7,652 nt of DNA from an uncultured Verrucomicrobia subdivision 3 bacterium (GTDB taxonomy: Bacteria; Verrucomicrobiota; Verrucomicrobiae; Limisphaerales; CAMLLE01), in NCBI GenBank assembly GCA_946480555.1, contig CAMLLE010000125.1, positions 1 through 7,652 on the forward strand, given 5' to 3'. Position numbers and translations under genes: made by a program. Under the pieces are notes generated by a model. The model made no database searches. It had not been told where the DNA came from and saw only the letters and a list, made by a program, of their open reading frames with translations. Below are positions 1 through 5,979 of this stretch, one piece after another; the stretch's first letter is position 1, and each line of letters starts with the position of its first letter.

Positions 1-1
1 A

Positions 2-262
2 AAGATGCCGCGCAAAACGGGCTTCGAAGTCCTCGAATGGATCAAGGGCGACGGGCCGCTGCGCCGCATTCCCATCGTGATTGTTTCGTCGTCGGACCGT
101 CCCGAAGACATCAATCGCGCCTATGAGCTTGGCGCCAACGCCTACATGGTCAAGCCGGTGAACTTCCGCGCGGTGGAGCATCTGTTTGAATCCATCACGC
201 AATACTGGGGGCTGGCCTGTGCCAAACCGGAAGTCGAGGAGGCCGGGGCGAAGACGCGATGA
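2..262 (+). CDS. Response regulator receiver domain (CheY/Rcp1-like), 3' part only
   Basis: This is the C-terminal part of a single-domain response regulator that runs in from before the window. The first visible residues, KMPRKTGFEVLEWI, are the loop and helix that follow the phospho-acceptor Asp (normally DLxMPxxxG), so that Asp and the acidic pocket lie upstream of base 1. Then come the strand IPIVIVSSSD, whose Ser is at the conserved Thr/Ser switch position, the helix RAYELGANAYMVKPV with the invariant Lys before the cis-Pro, and a final helix. The wording (AYELGANAYMVKPV, then a YWGL-like tail) is typical of the small Rcp1-like regulators often found beside phytochrome or hybrid histidine kinases. 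There is no output domain; the protein ends about 20 residues after the receiver fold. By family knowledge it is phosphorylated by a histidine kinase and signals through protein contacts. The partner kinase is not visible. The gene is followed by a 168-bp gap, so an operon with the next gene is not supported. Confidence 0.93.
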   Translation, partial: KMPRKTGFEVLEWIKGDGPLRRIPIVIVSSSDRPEDINRAYELGANAYMVKPVNFRAVEHLFESITQYWGLACAKPEVEEAGAKTR

Positions 263-348
263 AATCTCGGAGAACATTCAACATTGAACCGCAACGCCAA
301 ATACTCCGGACGCACGGTCTGGCCGGGGAATTTCGATGGGCGTTGTGT

Positions 349-371
349 GCTGAATGCTGAGCGTTGAATGT
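349..371 (+). repeat. Short TGAATGYTGAGCGTTGAAT repeat, copy 1 (upstream of the aminopeptidase gene)
   Basis: This 23-bp unit matches a second copy at 1579-1601 in 21 of 23 positions. The shared core is TGAATGYTGAGCGTTGAAT. A partial copy in opposite orientation lies at 273-288; 274-282 (ACATTCAAC) is an exact 9-bp reverse complement of 363-371, so the 5' intergenic region could fold into a long-loop hairpin. All three forward frames of the unit contain a TGA stop, while the reverse strand is open. The rest of the 263-430 gap shows no convincing gene, promoter or terminator. Confidence 0.7.
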
Positions 372-430
372 CGCTGTCTCCAGATGGGAATTGCCTCCTT
401 GCCCACTTTTCCATCTAACCTGTCGCTCCA

Positions 431-1597
431 ATGCTCCGCTGGTTGAAATGCGCCAGGAATCGACGTTGGTTTGTTGCGCTCGCCTTGATCGCTGGACTGC
501 TGGCGGTTTGCGGTTGCCGCACGCTGAAATTCTACGGGCAGGCGATTGCGGGCCAATACGAAATCTTCTCGAAGCGTCAGCTCGTGACGGAGGTTCTCAC
601 CAATCCCACTACGTCTGCTGAACTGCGCCTGCAGCTCGAACTGCTGCAGCGGTTGCTCGCTTTTGCCGAGACCGAGCTGAACCTTCCCGCCGAAAACCAG
701 TATGGAACCTACGTGGATCTCCAGCGGAAGTTCGTGGTCTGGAACGTTCAGGCAGCGCCGCAATTCTCGCTCGAGCCAAAAACGTGGTGGTATCCATTTG
801 TCGGGCGGCTGGAGTATCGCGGGTATTTCCGGAAACAGGGCGCAGAGGACCTTGCGGAACAGCTTCGCGAAGATGGTTATGACGTCTTCGTCGGCGGGGT
901 GGAGGCGTATTCCACGCTGGGCTTCTTCCGCGATCCAGTTTTGAACACATTCATTCACCGCGAGGAGAGCGAGCTTGCAGAAGTCATCTTCCACGAACTG
1001 GCGCATCAACGCCTCTTCGCACGTGGCGATACCGACTTCAACGAGGCTTTTGCCACCGTCGTCGGCGAGGAAGGCGCGCGCCGCTGGCTGCAATCGCAGG
1101 GCAAAACGAACCTGCTGGCGGATTACGAAATCGCGCTCCAGCGCAACGGACAGTTCGTGCGCTTGATCATGAGCACCCGGGCTGAACTCGAGAAGGTTTA
1201 CGGCGACACGCGCGATGAAGATGGGAAGGTGAAAGCGGCGAAGCAGTTGCCCGCGCCGACGGAGGAACTGCTCGCGCGCAAACGGCAGATGTTCGAGAAC
1301 CTGCAGGCACGCTACCGCGCATTGCGTGCTGAGTGGGACGGCTTCAGTGGCTACGATGCCTGGTTCGCGCGGGAGTTGAACAATGCGCAGTTGAACACGA
1401 TTGCGAACTACTACGATTACGTTCCGGGCTTTGTCGCATTGTTGAAGTTGAAGGAAGGCAATCTGGAGCAGTTCTACAATGCCGCTGAGGAACTCTCGAG
1501 AAAGCCGCGCGATGAACGTCACGAATGGCTCAGGACCTTAGCTGCGGCAGCCACGAACAACACCGCAGCAGCCGAATCGCTGAATGTTGAGCGTTGA
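431..1597 (+). CDS. Lipoprotein zinc aminopeptidase, PF10023/COG4324 family
   Basis: This is a 388-residue predicted zinc-dependent aminopeptidase. The N-terminus is basic (RNRR), followed by a hydrophobic stretch (about 13-26) and a lipobox-like VCGC with Cys29 as the likely lipidated residue. The following TLKFYGQAIAGQ matches the family's usual start after the lipid Cys. Family signatures appear in order: WWYPFVGRLEYRGYF (119-133), AYSTLGFFRDP (159-169), the zinc motif HELAH (188-192, with Glu189 as presumed catalytic base) and DFNEAFAT (202-209), whose Glu205 is the likely third zinc ligand. These make the family call firm. Activity is known only by prediction for most members, and the substrate is unknown. 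The length is slightly above the usual for the family. ATG 431 is the first possible start, because an in-frame TAA lies at 416-418; no Shine-Dalgarno sequence is seen. The last five codons (LNVER) and the stop lie inside a short repeat also found upstream of the gene. It probably acts in the periplasm, tethered to a membrane. Confidence 0.9.
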   Translation: MLRWLKCARNRRWFVALALIAGLLAVCGCRTLKFYGQAIAGQYEIFSKRQLVTEVLTNPTTSAELRLQLELLQRLLAFAETELNLPAENQYGTYVDLQRKFVVWNVQAAPQFSLEPKTWWYPFVGRLEYRGYFRKQGAEDLAEQLREDGYDVFVGGVEAYSTLGFFRDPVLNTFIHREESELAEVIFHELAHQRLFARGDTDFNEAFATVVGEEGARRWLQSQGKTNLLADYEIALQRNGQFVRLIMSTRAELEKVYGDTRDEDGKVKAAKQLPAPTEELLARKRQMFENLQARYRALRAEWDGFSGYDAWFARELNNAQLNTIANYYDYVPGFVALLKLKEGNLEQFYNAAEELSRKPRDERHEWLRTLAAAATNNTAAAESLNVER

Positions 1598-1601
1598 ATA
1601 T
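1579..1601 (+). repeat. Short TGAATGYTGAGCGTTGAAT repeat, copy 2 (overlaps the aminopeptidase stop codon)
   Basis: This is the second copy of the 23-bp unit at 349-371, differing at two positions. It begins inside codon 383 of the aminopeptidase gene and supplies codons 384-388 (Leu-Asn-Val-Glu-Arg) and the TGA at 1595-1597. Because the unit carries stops in all forward frames, it could have truncated or reset the end of this gene when it arrived. The two copies flank the gene in the same orientation. Confidence 0.7.
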
Positions 1602-1617
1602 TGTTTGAAAATGGGTA

Positions 1618-1639
1618 GGGCGCGTCTCTCCGAGCGCCC
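1618..1639. repeat. GC-rich hairpin between the aminopeptidase and methyltransferase genes
   Basis: GGGCGC (1618-1623) and GCGCCC (1634-1639) form a 6-bp perfect stem around a 10-base loop, 20 bases after the aminopeptidase stop. No T-run follows on the + strand, so it is not a convincing intrinsic terminator; it may be a transcript 3'-end structure or part of an interspersed repeat. The remainder of the 1598-1775 gap is GC-rich and shows no gene I can support. Any methyltransferase promoter must lie here, but no clear -10/-35 pair stands out. Confidence 0.45.
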
Positions 1640-1775
1640 CGAGGTAACGATTGGAGATCTGCGCGCGCGAAACGCAGCGCCCACCTCTTCGCGTGGAGTT
1701 CTTTCCCCGCCTTTGCTGCGGTAGCAACCCCATGGCAGGATCTGACCGCTTCCCGCACGCTCCGAAGCCAATCCT

Positions 1776-2519
1776 ATGAGACACGTTGAAGCCGAGGCCG
1801 ACAAAGTGGACGGGTGGTTGCACCCAAAAGAAGGACGGACGCTCTACAAACTTGCCAACCGCTGCAAAGGGCGGGGCAGCATTGTCGAGATCGGCTCCTG
1901 GAAAGGCAAATCGACGATCTGGATCAGCTATGGTTCGCGCGAGGGTTGCGGCGCGAAGGTTCATGCGATTGATCCCCATACCGGATCGCCGGAGCACGCG
2001 CACCTTTTCGGCAAGGTTTGGACCTTCGACGAATTTCAGCGGAACATCGAAAACGCCAGGGTCAAAGACATGGTGATTCCGCACGTCGATTTCTCGACTG
2101 CTGTGGCCAGGGATTTCAACGAACCGGTGGAATTTATCTTCATCGATGGCCTCCACGAATACGAAGGTGTGCGCGACGATTTCGAATCGTGGTATCCCAA
2201 GGTGGTCAACGGCGGGACGATTGCGTTTCACGACAGCACCTGCTGGCCGGGCGTTTACCAGCTGGTGATCGATCGCGTGTTCAAGTCGCGGAATTTCCGC
2301 AAGGCGCGATTCGCCCATTCAATCGTCTATGCAGAGAAGGTTCCGCAAAACACCGCGTGGGAGCGGTTCGAAAACCGGATTCATCTTTTCTTCTTCCGGA
2401 TCGAAGCCTTCCGCCAGCGCTGGACGTGGCGGCTGCTGCACAATTACCTGGACTCCGCGTTCACGCGCGCGGCCATTGCTTACGTGAAGCGCCGCCGCAG
2501 CAAGACGGCGGCGGTGTGA
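1776..2519 (+). CDS. Class I SAM-dependent methyltransferase (Methyltransf_24 type)
   Basis: This is a 247-residue protein with a Rossmann-type methyltransferase core. SAM-binding motif I is IVEIGSWKGKST (36-47). The acidic end of strand 2 is VHAIDPHTG (62-70), where an Asp normally contacts the SAM ribose. The motif IV/V region reads FIFIDGLHEYEGVRDD (120-135), followed by the strand GGTIAFHD (146-153). The IDGxHxYxxVxxD signature is typical of the Methyltransf_24 group, whose members often act on small molecules or glycans; His127 and Asp153 could bind a metal as in cephalosporin-hydroxylase-like relatives. The substrate cannot be read from the sequence. The C-terminus (about 190-247) is rich in aromatic and basic residues and ends in KRRRSK, perhaps a membrane-surface or partner contact. 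ATG 1776 is the only start, because an in-frame TGA lies at 1743-1745 and no alternative start falls between; no Shine-Dalgarno sequence is seen. The protein appears cytoplasmic, with no signal peptide. Confidence 0.87.
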   Translation: MRHVEAEADKVDGWLHPKEGRTLYKLANRCKGRGSIVEIGSWKGKSTIWISYGSREGCGAKVHAIDPHTGSPEHAHLFGKVWTFDEFQRNIENARVKDMVIPHVDFSTAVARDFNEPVEFIFIDGLHEYEGVRDDFESWYPKVVNGGTIAFHDSTCWPGVYQLVIDRVFKSRNFRKARFAHSIVYAEKVPQNTAWERFENRIHLFFFRIEAFRQRWTWRLLHNYLDSAFTRAAIAYVKRRRSKTAAV

Positions 2520-2529
2520 AGCTTCAAAG

Positions 2530-2555
2530 CTTCGTTTTCACAGAAGGAAACGAAG
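2530..2555. terminator. Hairpin after the methyltransferase gene, possible terminator
   Basis: CTTCGTTT (2530-2537) and AAACGAAG (2548-2555) form a perfect 8-bp stem with a 10-base loop, starting 11 bases after the methyltransferase stop. No T-run follows on the + strand, so intrinsic termination is uncertain. The right arm runs into three imperfect 9-bp units beginning GAAG (2543-2551, 2552-2560, 2561-2569), which gives the stretch a repeat-like look. Confidence 0.45.
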
Positions 2556-2590
2556 GGTACGAAGTGCGGGCATGCGAATCTATTCGCGTA

Positions 2591-2651
2591 GGAGACGACG
2601 TAAGGAGTCTCTGACCTTTTCGGTAAGCGAGAGACTCCTCACGTCGTCTCC
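2591..2651. repeat. 22-bp inverted repeat (long palindromic hairpin) between convergent genes
   Basis: The arms 2591-2612 and 2630-2651 are reverse complements over 22 bases with one mismatch (2602 A against 2640 C), separated by a 17-base loop. In RNA copied from the - strand the odd pair becomes a G-U wobble, so the pldA transcript, whose stop is 17 bases away at 2668, would form an uninterrupted 22-bp stem. No T-run follows on either strand. It may end or protect the convergent transcripts, or be a REP/MITE-like interspersed palindrome; the sequence alone does not decide. Confidence 0.75.
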
Positions 2652-2667
2652 CGCCGGTGATCGATCT

Positions 2668-3912
2668 TTAACGAAAGAGGGAAATGCCGGCGCGGAACAC
2701 ATCGGTCCGCTCGTCATATCCCACCAAGCTTTCACCATAGCCCGTGAAGTATTGCGCGTGGAGGTAAAGACTGAAACTCCCGGCCGGCGGCTGCATCAAC
2801 GGATAGGTCACATCGACGGTCACGCTGCCCTGGCTGAGACGCTGCCCCATGCGGCCCAGCGCGGAAACCTGCAGTCCGCGTTTCCATCCAAAGATCGTTC
2901 GCAAGTCGGCAAAACCGCGGTAATCGTCGAGGTCGGGATTGTCGCTCAAATCGCCGATGTAAACCCAGACGCGAGGCATCAAGGTGAGCTGCGGGCCGGT
3001 CTCGTTGCCCAAGGTGAAGCGCGGGCGGAAGTAAGCGATGTTCAGGCTGCGCGAATTCTCGGCGTCGCGACCATTCGATTCATGCTGCACGCCGCCCTGC
3101 AGATCGATCGTGAACCAGTTGGTCGGTCCGCCAAACACTTCCTCCCACGAATACAACAGTTCCGGCCGGTAGCTGGAATCGAAGAACGGCGCGGACGGCG
3201 AATTCAAATCCCAAAGCGACGTCTGAGAATACGCGAGGTGAAATCCGCGGAGCAGCGGAGCCATGGTTGCCAGCCGACCGTGCTCGTTCAGGAGCTGATA
3301 TTTGAAACTGATTTGGAATTTCGCATTCGGCGAATCCGGGCCGGCGATGAAGTAAAGCGGTTCGTGCCCGGAGATGTGCTGTTTGAAGAACGTGTTCGGA
3401 TCGTAGTCCCCGGCGTTTTCCGCGTGTTTGTGGCCTTTGAGGAAATAGATGACCCCGCGGCGCCGGCTGGAGTCCACTTCGCGACTGCCGGTGGAAGGAA
3501 CTTCTCCGGAATAATCGACTTGCAGCAGTCCCCCGGCAACAACCGCAGTTTCAATTGTCAGCGGCCCGGTCCAGCCGGTGGGCAGCTCCAGCAGGTAAGC
3601 ATCGCGCGCGAACTGGCCCGGAGAGATTGCCGTTTCAGACGCTTCCGCTTCGCGCCGTGCGTTGACCGTCGCGTTCCGCTCCATGCTTTGGATCGTGCAA
3701 GGGAGTTCCGCAGGTGCAAGCCACCGCTGCGGTGCGGTCGAGGAGTTGAGCGCGATCAGCCAGAAGCGAACTGAGCGTGCGGAAGTCCGCGGTTCTGCCG
3801 ACGACAACGCAAATGTCAGTTCCGCGGCGTTTCCAACCGTCGCCGCGAGGAGAACTGCAAAAAGCCCGAGATGCCACCGGTGACTTGCCATGTGCGGACG
3901 GTAGCAACGCAT
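2668..3912 (-). CDS. pldA: Outer-membrane phospholipase A (OMPLA family) with extra N-terminal domain
   Basis: This is a 414-residue beta-barrel phospholipase that hydrolyses acyl chains of outer-membrane phospholipids. The family match is direct: QHESNGRDAENSRSLN (276-291) keeps the catalytic His277, Ser279 and Asn291 with the same spacing (H, +2, +14) as His142/Ser144/Asn156 of E. coli OMPLA. Arg282 and Ser287 fall at the positions of the calcium-site residues Arg147 and Ser152. YDPNTFF (170-176), DNPDLDDYRGF (324-334) and FTGYGESLVGYD (389-400) also match the barrel, and the chain ends in Phe-Arg. A signal peptide ends near NAA (28-30). Residues about 31-160 are an extra, probably beta-rich region absent from the short E. 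coli enzyme. The start is uncertain: ATG 3912 gives a long n-region, while an in-frame ATG at 3891 (Met8, MASHRWH) gives a more typical signal peptide; neither has a Shine-Dalgarno sequence. It lies 72 bp downstream of the DA1-like gene on the same strand, so co-transcription is possible. In the family, activity needs calcium-dependent dimerisation. Confidence 0.92.
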   Translation of the reverse strand: MRCYRPHMASHRWHLGLFAVLLAATVGNAAELTFALSSAEPRTSARSVRFWLIALNSSTAPQRWLAPAELPCTIQSMERNATVNARREAEASETAISPGQFARDAYLLELPTGWTGPLTIETAVVAGGLLQVDYSGEVPSTGSREVDSSRRRGVIYFLKGHKHAENAGDYDPNTFFKQHISGHEPLYFIAGPDSPNAKFQISFKYQLLNEHGRLATMAPLLRGFHLAYSQTSLWDLNSPSAPFFDSSYRPELLYSWEEVFGGPTNWFTIDLQGGVQHESNGRDAENSRSLNIAYFRPRFTLGNETGPQLTLMPRVWVYIGDLSDNPDLDDYRGFADLRTIFGWKRGLQVSALGRMGQRLSQGSVTVDVTYPLMQPPAGSFSLYLHAQYFTGYGESLVGYDERTDVFRAGISLFR

Positions 3913-3984
3913 TCGGCTGATGCAAGCGCTGTGGATTGGAGAATTCGCTCGCGGGCGCCGGAATCCTGGTCCGGCCGCGAAGCT

Positions 3985-5109
3985 TCAGCGGATCGGACGC
4001 AAGGTCAACTCCAGTTCCTCGCCTGAACCTGGAAACTGAACGCGCACCGAGTTCGTGTGAATGGCCAGGCATCGGATGACGATATTGGATTCGCCAAGGC
4101 GCACCTTTGCCGATTCTCCGTCGAAAAAGGTTTGGTTGTTGATCATTGCCCAAGGCCGATTCTGCGTTCTCCCGATCCCCTTCAAGACGAGAGTCGCGGT
4201 GGTGGGGGCGACACCTGTCCCCGAGGTCGAACCAAACAATGGCAACGCTGCCGCCTTTGGTGGTTTCCGCGATGGCAACTTTACATCGCGCACACCGTTC
4301 AGGTCCTTCGTGAGTTGAGCGGCAGTGCCGAACTTGATCCAGTCGAGCACGTCGTTGAAGCCAAATTTGCTTTCCGCGACGATGAAATGGTGGATCTGGC
4401 CCCGCGTATAAGCGTTCGCCAGAATTTCGGCCTGGCCGGCTTCATCGCTCTCCGACTTCGCGAACAGGTAGCTGACGAGTTCGCAGAAGCCTTCCTCCGC
4501 ATCGCGGCCAAGGGCGACCGGTCTGCCCTTTACGTTCTCGCGAACCCAGGCATGCGAGTATTCATGCGCGCAAGTCGTCCGCATTGTGCTGGATGGCAGT
4601 CCGCTCATGATGCGGATGTGATGTTCAAAGCCACTGCTGTTCGTTTCACTGCGGCACAAACCCATGATGTTTGGGCAGCTGTAGTCGTTGCCTGGCACTT
4701 TGAAGGCCAGGAGATCGACACGATCAATAATTTCAACGTGCAGATTGGTGGGAAACATCGTGAAGCGTGTCAGCATGCGATCCAGCTTGTCCTGAACGTC
4801 AGTGCAGATTTGCTTCGCTACGGCGAGGTCGAGGACTGCGGCTTTGGCATCACGAACACAGAAATAGCGATCGTCAGGAAGGTGCAATCCTGAATCGGGC
4901 ACCGGCAGGCTGCAAGCGAAGCAATGGTTCACGTAATCTGAACAACGCTGGCAGACGCCTACCTTCTCCCGTTTTACTTTGTCCGTGTAAATCACCCACC
5001 CAGCGTAAACGGGTTTGTTGCACACGGGACATTCGTTCGACCGTTTCGCGGCCGAGCAAAGGACACTGAAGAGGACAATGATGAGGATTCGCGCGCTCAA
5101 CGCTTTCAT
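3985..5109 (-). CDS. Secreted DA1-like LIM/HExxH metallopeptidase
   Basis: This 374-residue protein resembles the plant DA1 peptidase family (PF12315). A signal peptide (hydrophobic about 8-17, likely cut after Ala21) sends it out of the cytoplasm. A LIM-like zinc module follows with metal-ligand pairs Cys27/Cys30, Cys53/Cys56, Cys63/Cys66 and Cys84/Asp87; the gap between the second and third pairs is longer than in classical LIM domains. The peptidase core carries AHEYSHAW (181-188) with zinc ligands His182 and His186 and catalytic Glu183, then DAEEGFCEL (203-211), which supplies the third ligand and matches the EEGxC block of DA1. A Pro/Ala/Ser/Thr-rich linker (about 278-303) joins a small beta-rich C-terminal domain (about 304-374). 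The domain's LVLKGIGRTQNRPWAMINN reads like the HR/PilP-type domains of GspC/GspB secretion proteins; that likeness is tentative. Plant DA1 is ubiquitin-activated and cytosolic, so the bacterial role must differ. ATG 5109 gives the signal peptide; only a weak, distant GGGAG precedes it. Confidence 0.85.
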   Translation of the reverse strand: MKALSARILIIVLFSVLCSAAKRSNECPVCNKPVYAGWVIYTDKVKREKVGVCQRCSDYVNHCFACSLPVPDSGLHLPDDRYFCVRDAKAAVLDLAVAKQICTDVQDKLDRMLTRFTMFPTNLHVEIIDRVDLLAFKVPGNDYSCPNIMGLCRSETNSSGFEHHIRIMSGLPSSTMRTTCAHEYSHAWVRENVKGRPVALGRDAEEGFCELVSYLFAKSESDEAGQAEILANAYTRGQIHHFIVAESKFGFNDVLDWIKFGTAAQLTKDLNGVRDVKLPSRKPPKAAALPLFGSTSGTGVAPTTATLVLKGIGRTQNRPWAMINNQTFFDGESAKVRLGESNIVIRCLAIHTNSVRVQFPGSGEELELTLRPIR

Positions 5110-5230
5110 GAATCGGGCAATCTCCCGTGCCGCTTAAGCTAGGAAACGGTTGCGACCGAGTCAAAGGAGTTGAAGCTTCGCGCGCTTCGAAGTGAATGGG
5201 ATGACCGGGCCAGATTCGCGCTTCGTTGCG

Positions 5231-5258
5231 AAAAGGCCGGGCGGTCTCAAGTCCGGCC
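5231..5258 (-). terminator. Probable intrinsic terminator of msrB
   Basis: Read on the - strand, GGCCGG (5258-5253) pairs with CCGGCC (5240-5235) around a 12-base loop, followed at once by TTTT (5234-5231). It starts 17 bases after the msrB stop. The stem is short but all G-C and the T-run is brief, so it is a plausible modest terminator. Bases 5110-5230 also hold a weak hairpin (GAAGC 5172-5176 / GCTTC 5184-5188) and must contain the promoter of the DA1-like gene, though no clear -10/-35 boxes are visible. Confidence 0.55.
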
Positions 5259-5275
5259 AGGTTCAGCGCACAGAT

Positions 5276-5899
5276 TCATTGATTGGATTTGATGCCAGAC
5301 GCGTTGGTTTTGTAGTGACCGGCTTTGATGAACGGTTCCAGGTAAGCACCGAAGCCCTGCGCTTCCATTTGCGCGAGGGGAACGAACTTCAGCGACGCGG
5401 AGTTGATGCAATAACGCAGATGCGTCGGGCCGGGGCCGTCATCGAAGACGTGGCCGAGATGGGAGTCAGCGGTTTTGGAGCGCACTTCAGTGCGGGTCAT
5501 GCCATGCGAATGATCGTTCTTTTCCGTCACTAAAGATTCTTCCAGCGGCTTGGTGAAGCTCGGCCAGCCGCAGCCGGAATCGTATTTGTCCAGGGAACTG
5601 AACAGCGGTTCGCCGGACACGATATCCACGTAGATGCCATGTTCGTGGTTGTTCCAATATTCATTCCGAAAGGCGGGTTCGGTCCCGGCATTCTGCGTCA
5701 CGTTGAACTGCATCGGCGTGAGCTTCTGTTTCAACTCCGCGGCGGATGGTTTGGAGAACGTGTTCATGGAATTGGTCGAGGCGGCGCGCGCCGGCTTTGC
5801 AGCGGGCGACTTGGATGGCGATTGCGCGAGCAGCCAGGCGGATGAGGCAATCGCAAGGACGATGGCGATGAATACGGTGGCTGGCTGAACTCGGGTCAT
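5276..5899 (-). CDS. msrB: Exported peptide-methionine (R)-S-oxide reductase MsrB, zinc-free type
   Basis: This 207-residue protein reduces methionine-R-sulfoxide in damaged proteins. Residues about 8-26 form a hydrophobic signal peptide or membrane anchor, followed by a Pro/Ala/Ser linker to about 48, so the enzyme acts outside the cytoplasm. The MsrB fold shows [20 protein letters not shown] (81-100), [10 protein letters not shown] (106-115), [13 protein letters not shown] (146-158) and the active-site strand [11 protein letters not shown] (162-172) with catalytic Cys164. The two CxxC zinc pairs of many MsrBs are absent: the first site reads [10 protein letters not shown] and the second [10 protein letters not shown]. 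Cys110 and Cys164 are the only cysteines in the chain, which fits a resolving/catalytic pair. ATG 5899 is chosen as start: the frame stays open to a TTG at 5980, but that codon lies in the T-run of the upstream gene's terminator. No Shine-Dalgarno sequence is seen; a tandem 12-bp repeat lies directly before the ATG. The gene is flanked by terminators, so it is probably monocistronic. The electron donor is not encoded nearby. Confidence 0.93.
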   Translation of the reverse strand: MTRVQPATVFIAIVLAIASSAWLLAQSPSKSPAAKPARAASTNSMNTFSKPSAAELKQKLTPMQFNVTQNAGTEPAFRNEYWNNHEHGIYVDIVSGEPLFSSLDKYDSGCGWPSFTKPLEESLVTEKNDHSHGMTRTEVRSKTADSHLGHVFDDGPGPTHLRYCINSASLKFVPLAQMEAQGFGAYLEPFIKAGHYKTNASGIKSNQ

Positions 5900-5901
5900 G
5901 G

Positions 5902-5925
5902 CAGACTTTAGCACAGACTTTAGCG
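5902..5925 (-). repeat. Tandem 12-bp repeat directly before the msrB start
   Basis: CAGACTTTAGC occurs at 5902-5912 and again at 5914-5924 on the + strand, giving two head-to-tail 12-bp units that differ only in the last base. On the msrB strand it reads GCTAAAGTCTG twice, ending 3 bases before the ATG and occupying the place of a ribosome-binding site. It could be a chance duplication, a regulator site or a translation-control element. The msrB promoter should lie between here and 5980, but no clear consensus boxes were found. Confidence 0.6.
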
Positions 5926-5979
5926 GTTTCCAGTGAAGCGCGTTTTGTGATCGGTCGGATAACAGACGGATTCCTGACA

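Noticed and set aside
278..1522. Long open frame (414 codons) on the - strand opposite the aminopeptidase
   Set aside because: It is the antisense shadow of a gene with clear family motifs; its own translation shows no recognisable domain and is Arg/Leu/Gln-rich, as expected of GC-rich antisense frames.
1618..1639. Intrinsic terminator for the aminopeptidase gene
   Set aside because: The hairpin has no following T-run and only a 6-bp stem, so it is listed as a hairpin, not a terminator.
1530..2318. Open frame of 262 codons on the - strand opposite the methyltransferase
   Set aside because: The methyltransferase frame has motif I and the IDGxHxY block; the antisense frame has no coherent domain and crosses the intergenic gap and aminopeptidase end.
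2572..3774. Open frame of 400 codons on the + strand opposite pldA
   Set aside because: The - strand frame carries the OMPLA catalytic motif, signal peptide and barrel end; the + frame has no domain and would run through the palindrome at 2591-2651.
4057..4893. Open frame of 278 codons on the + strand opposite the DA1-like gene
   Set aside because: No domain is recognisable and the - strand protein carries an intact zinc site and signal peptide.
5056..5061. Lipobox around Cys18 of the DA1-like protein
   Set aside because: The residues before Cys18 are S-V-L; Leu at -1 is unsuitable for lipoprotein signal peptidase, so an ordinary signal peptide is preferred.
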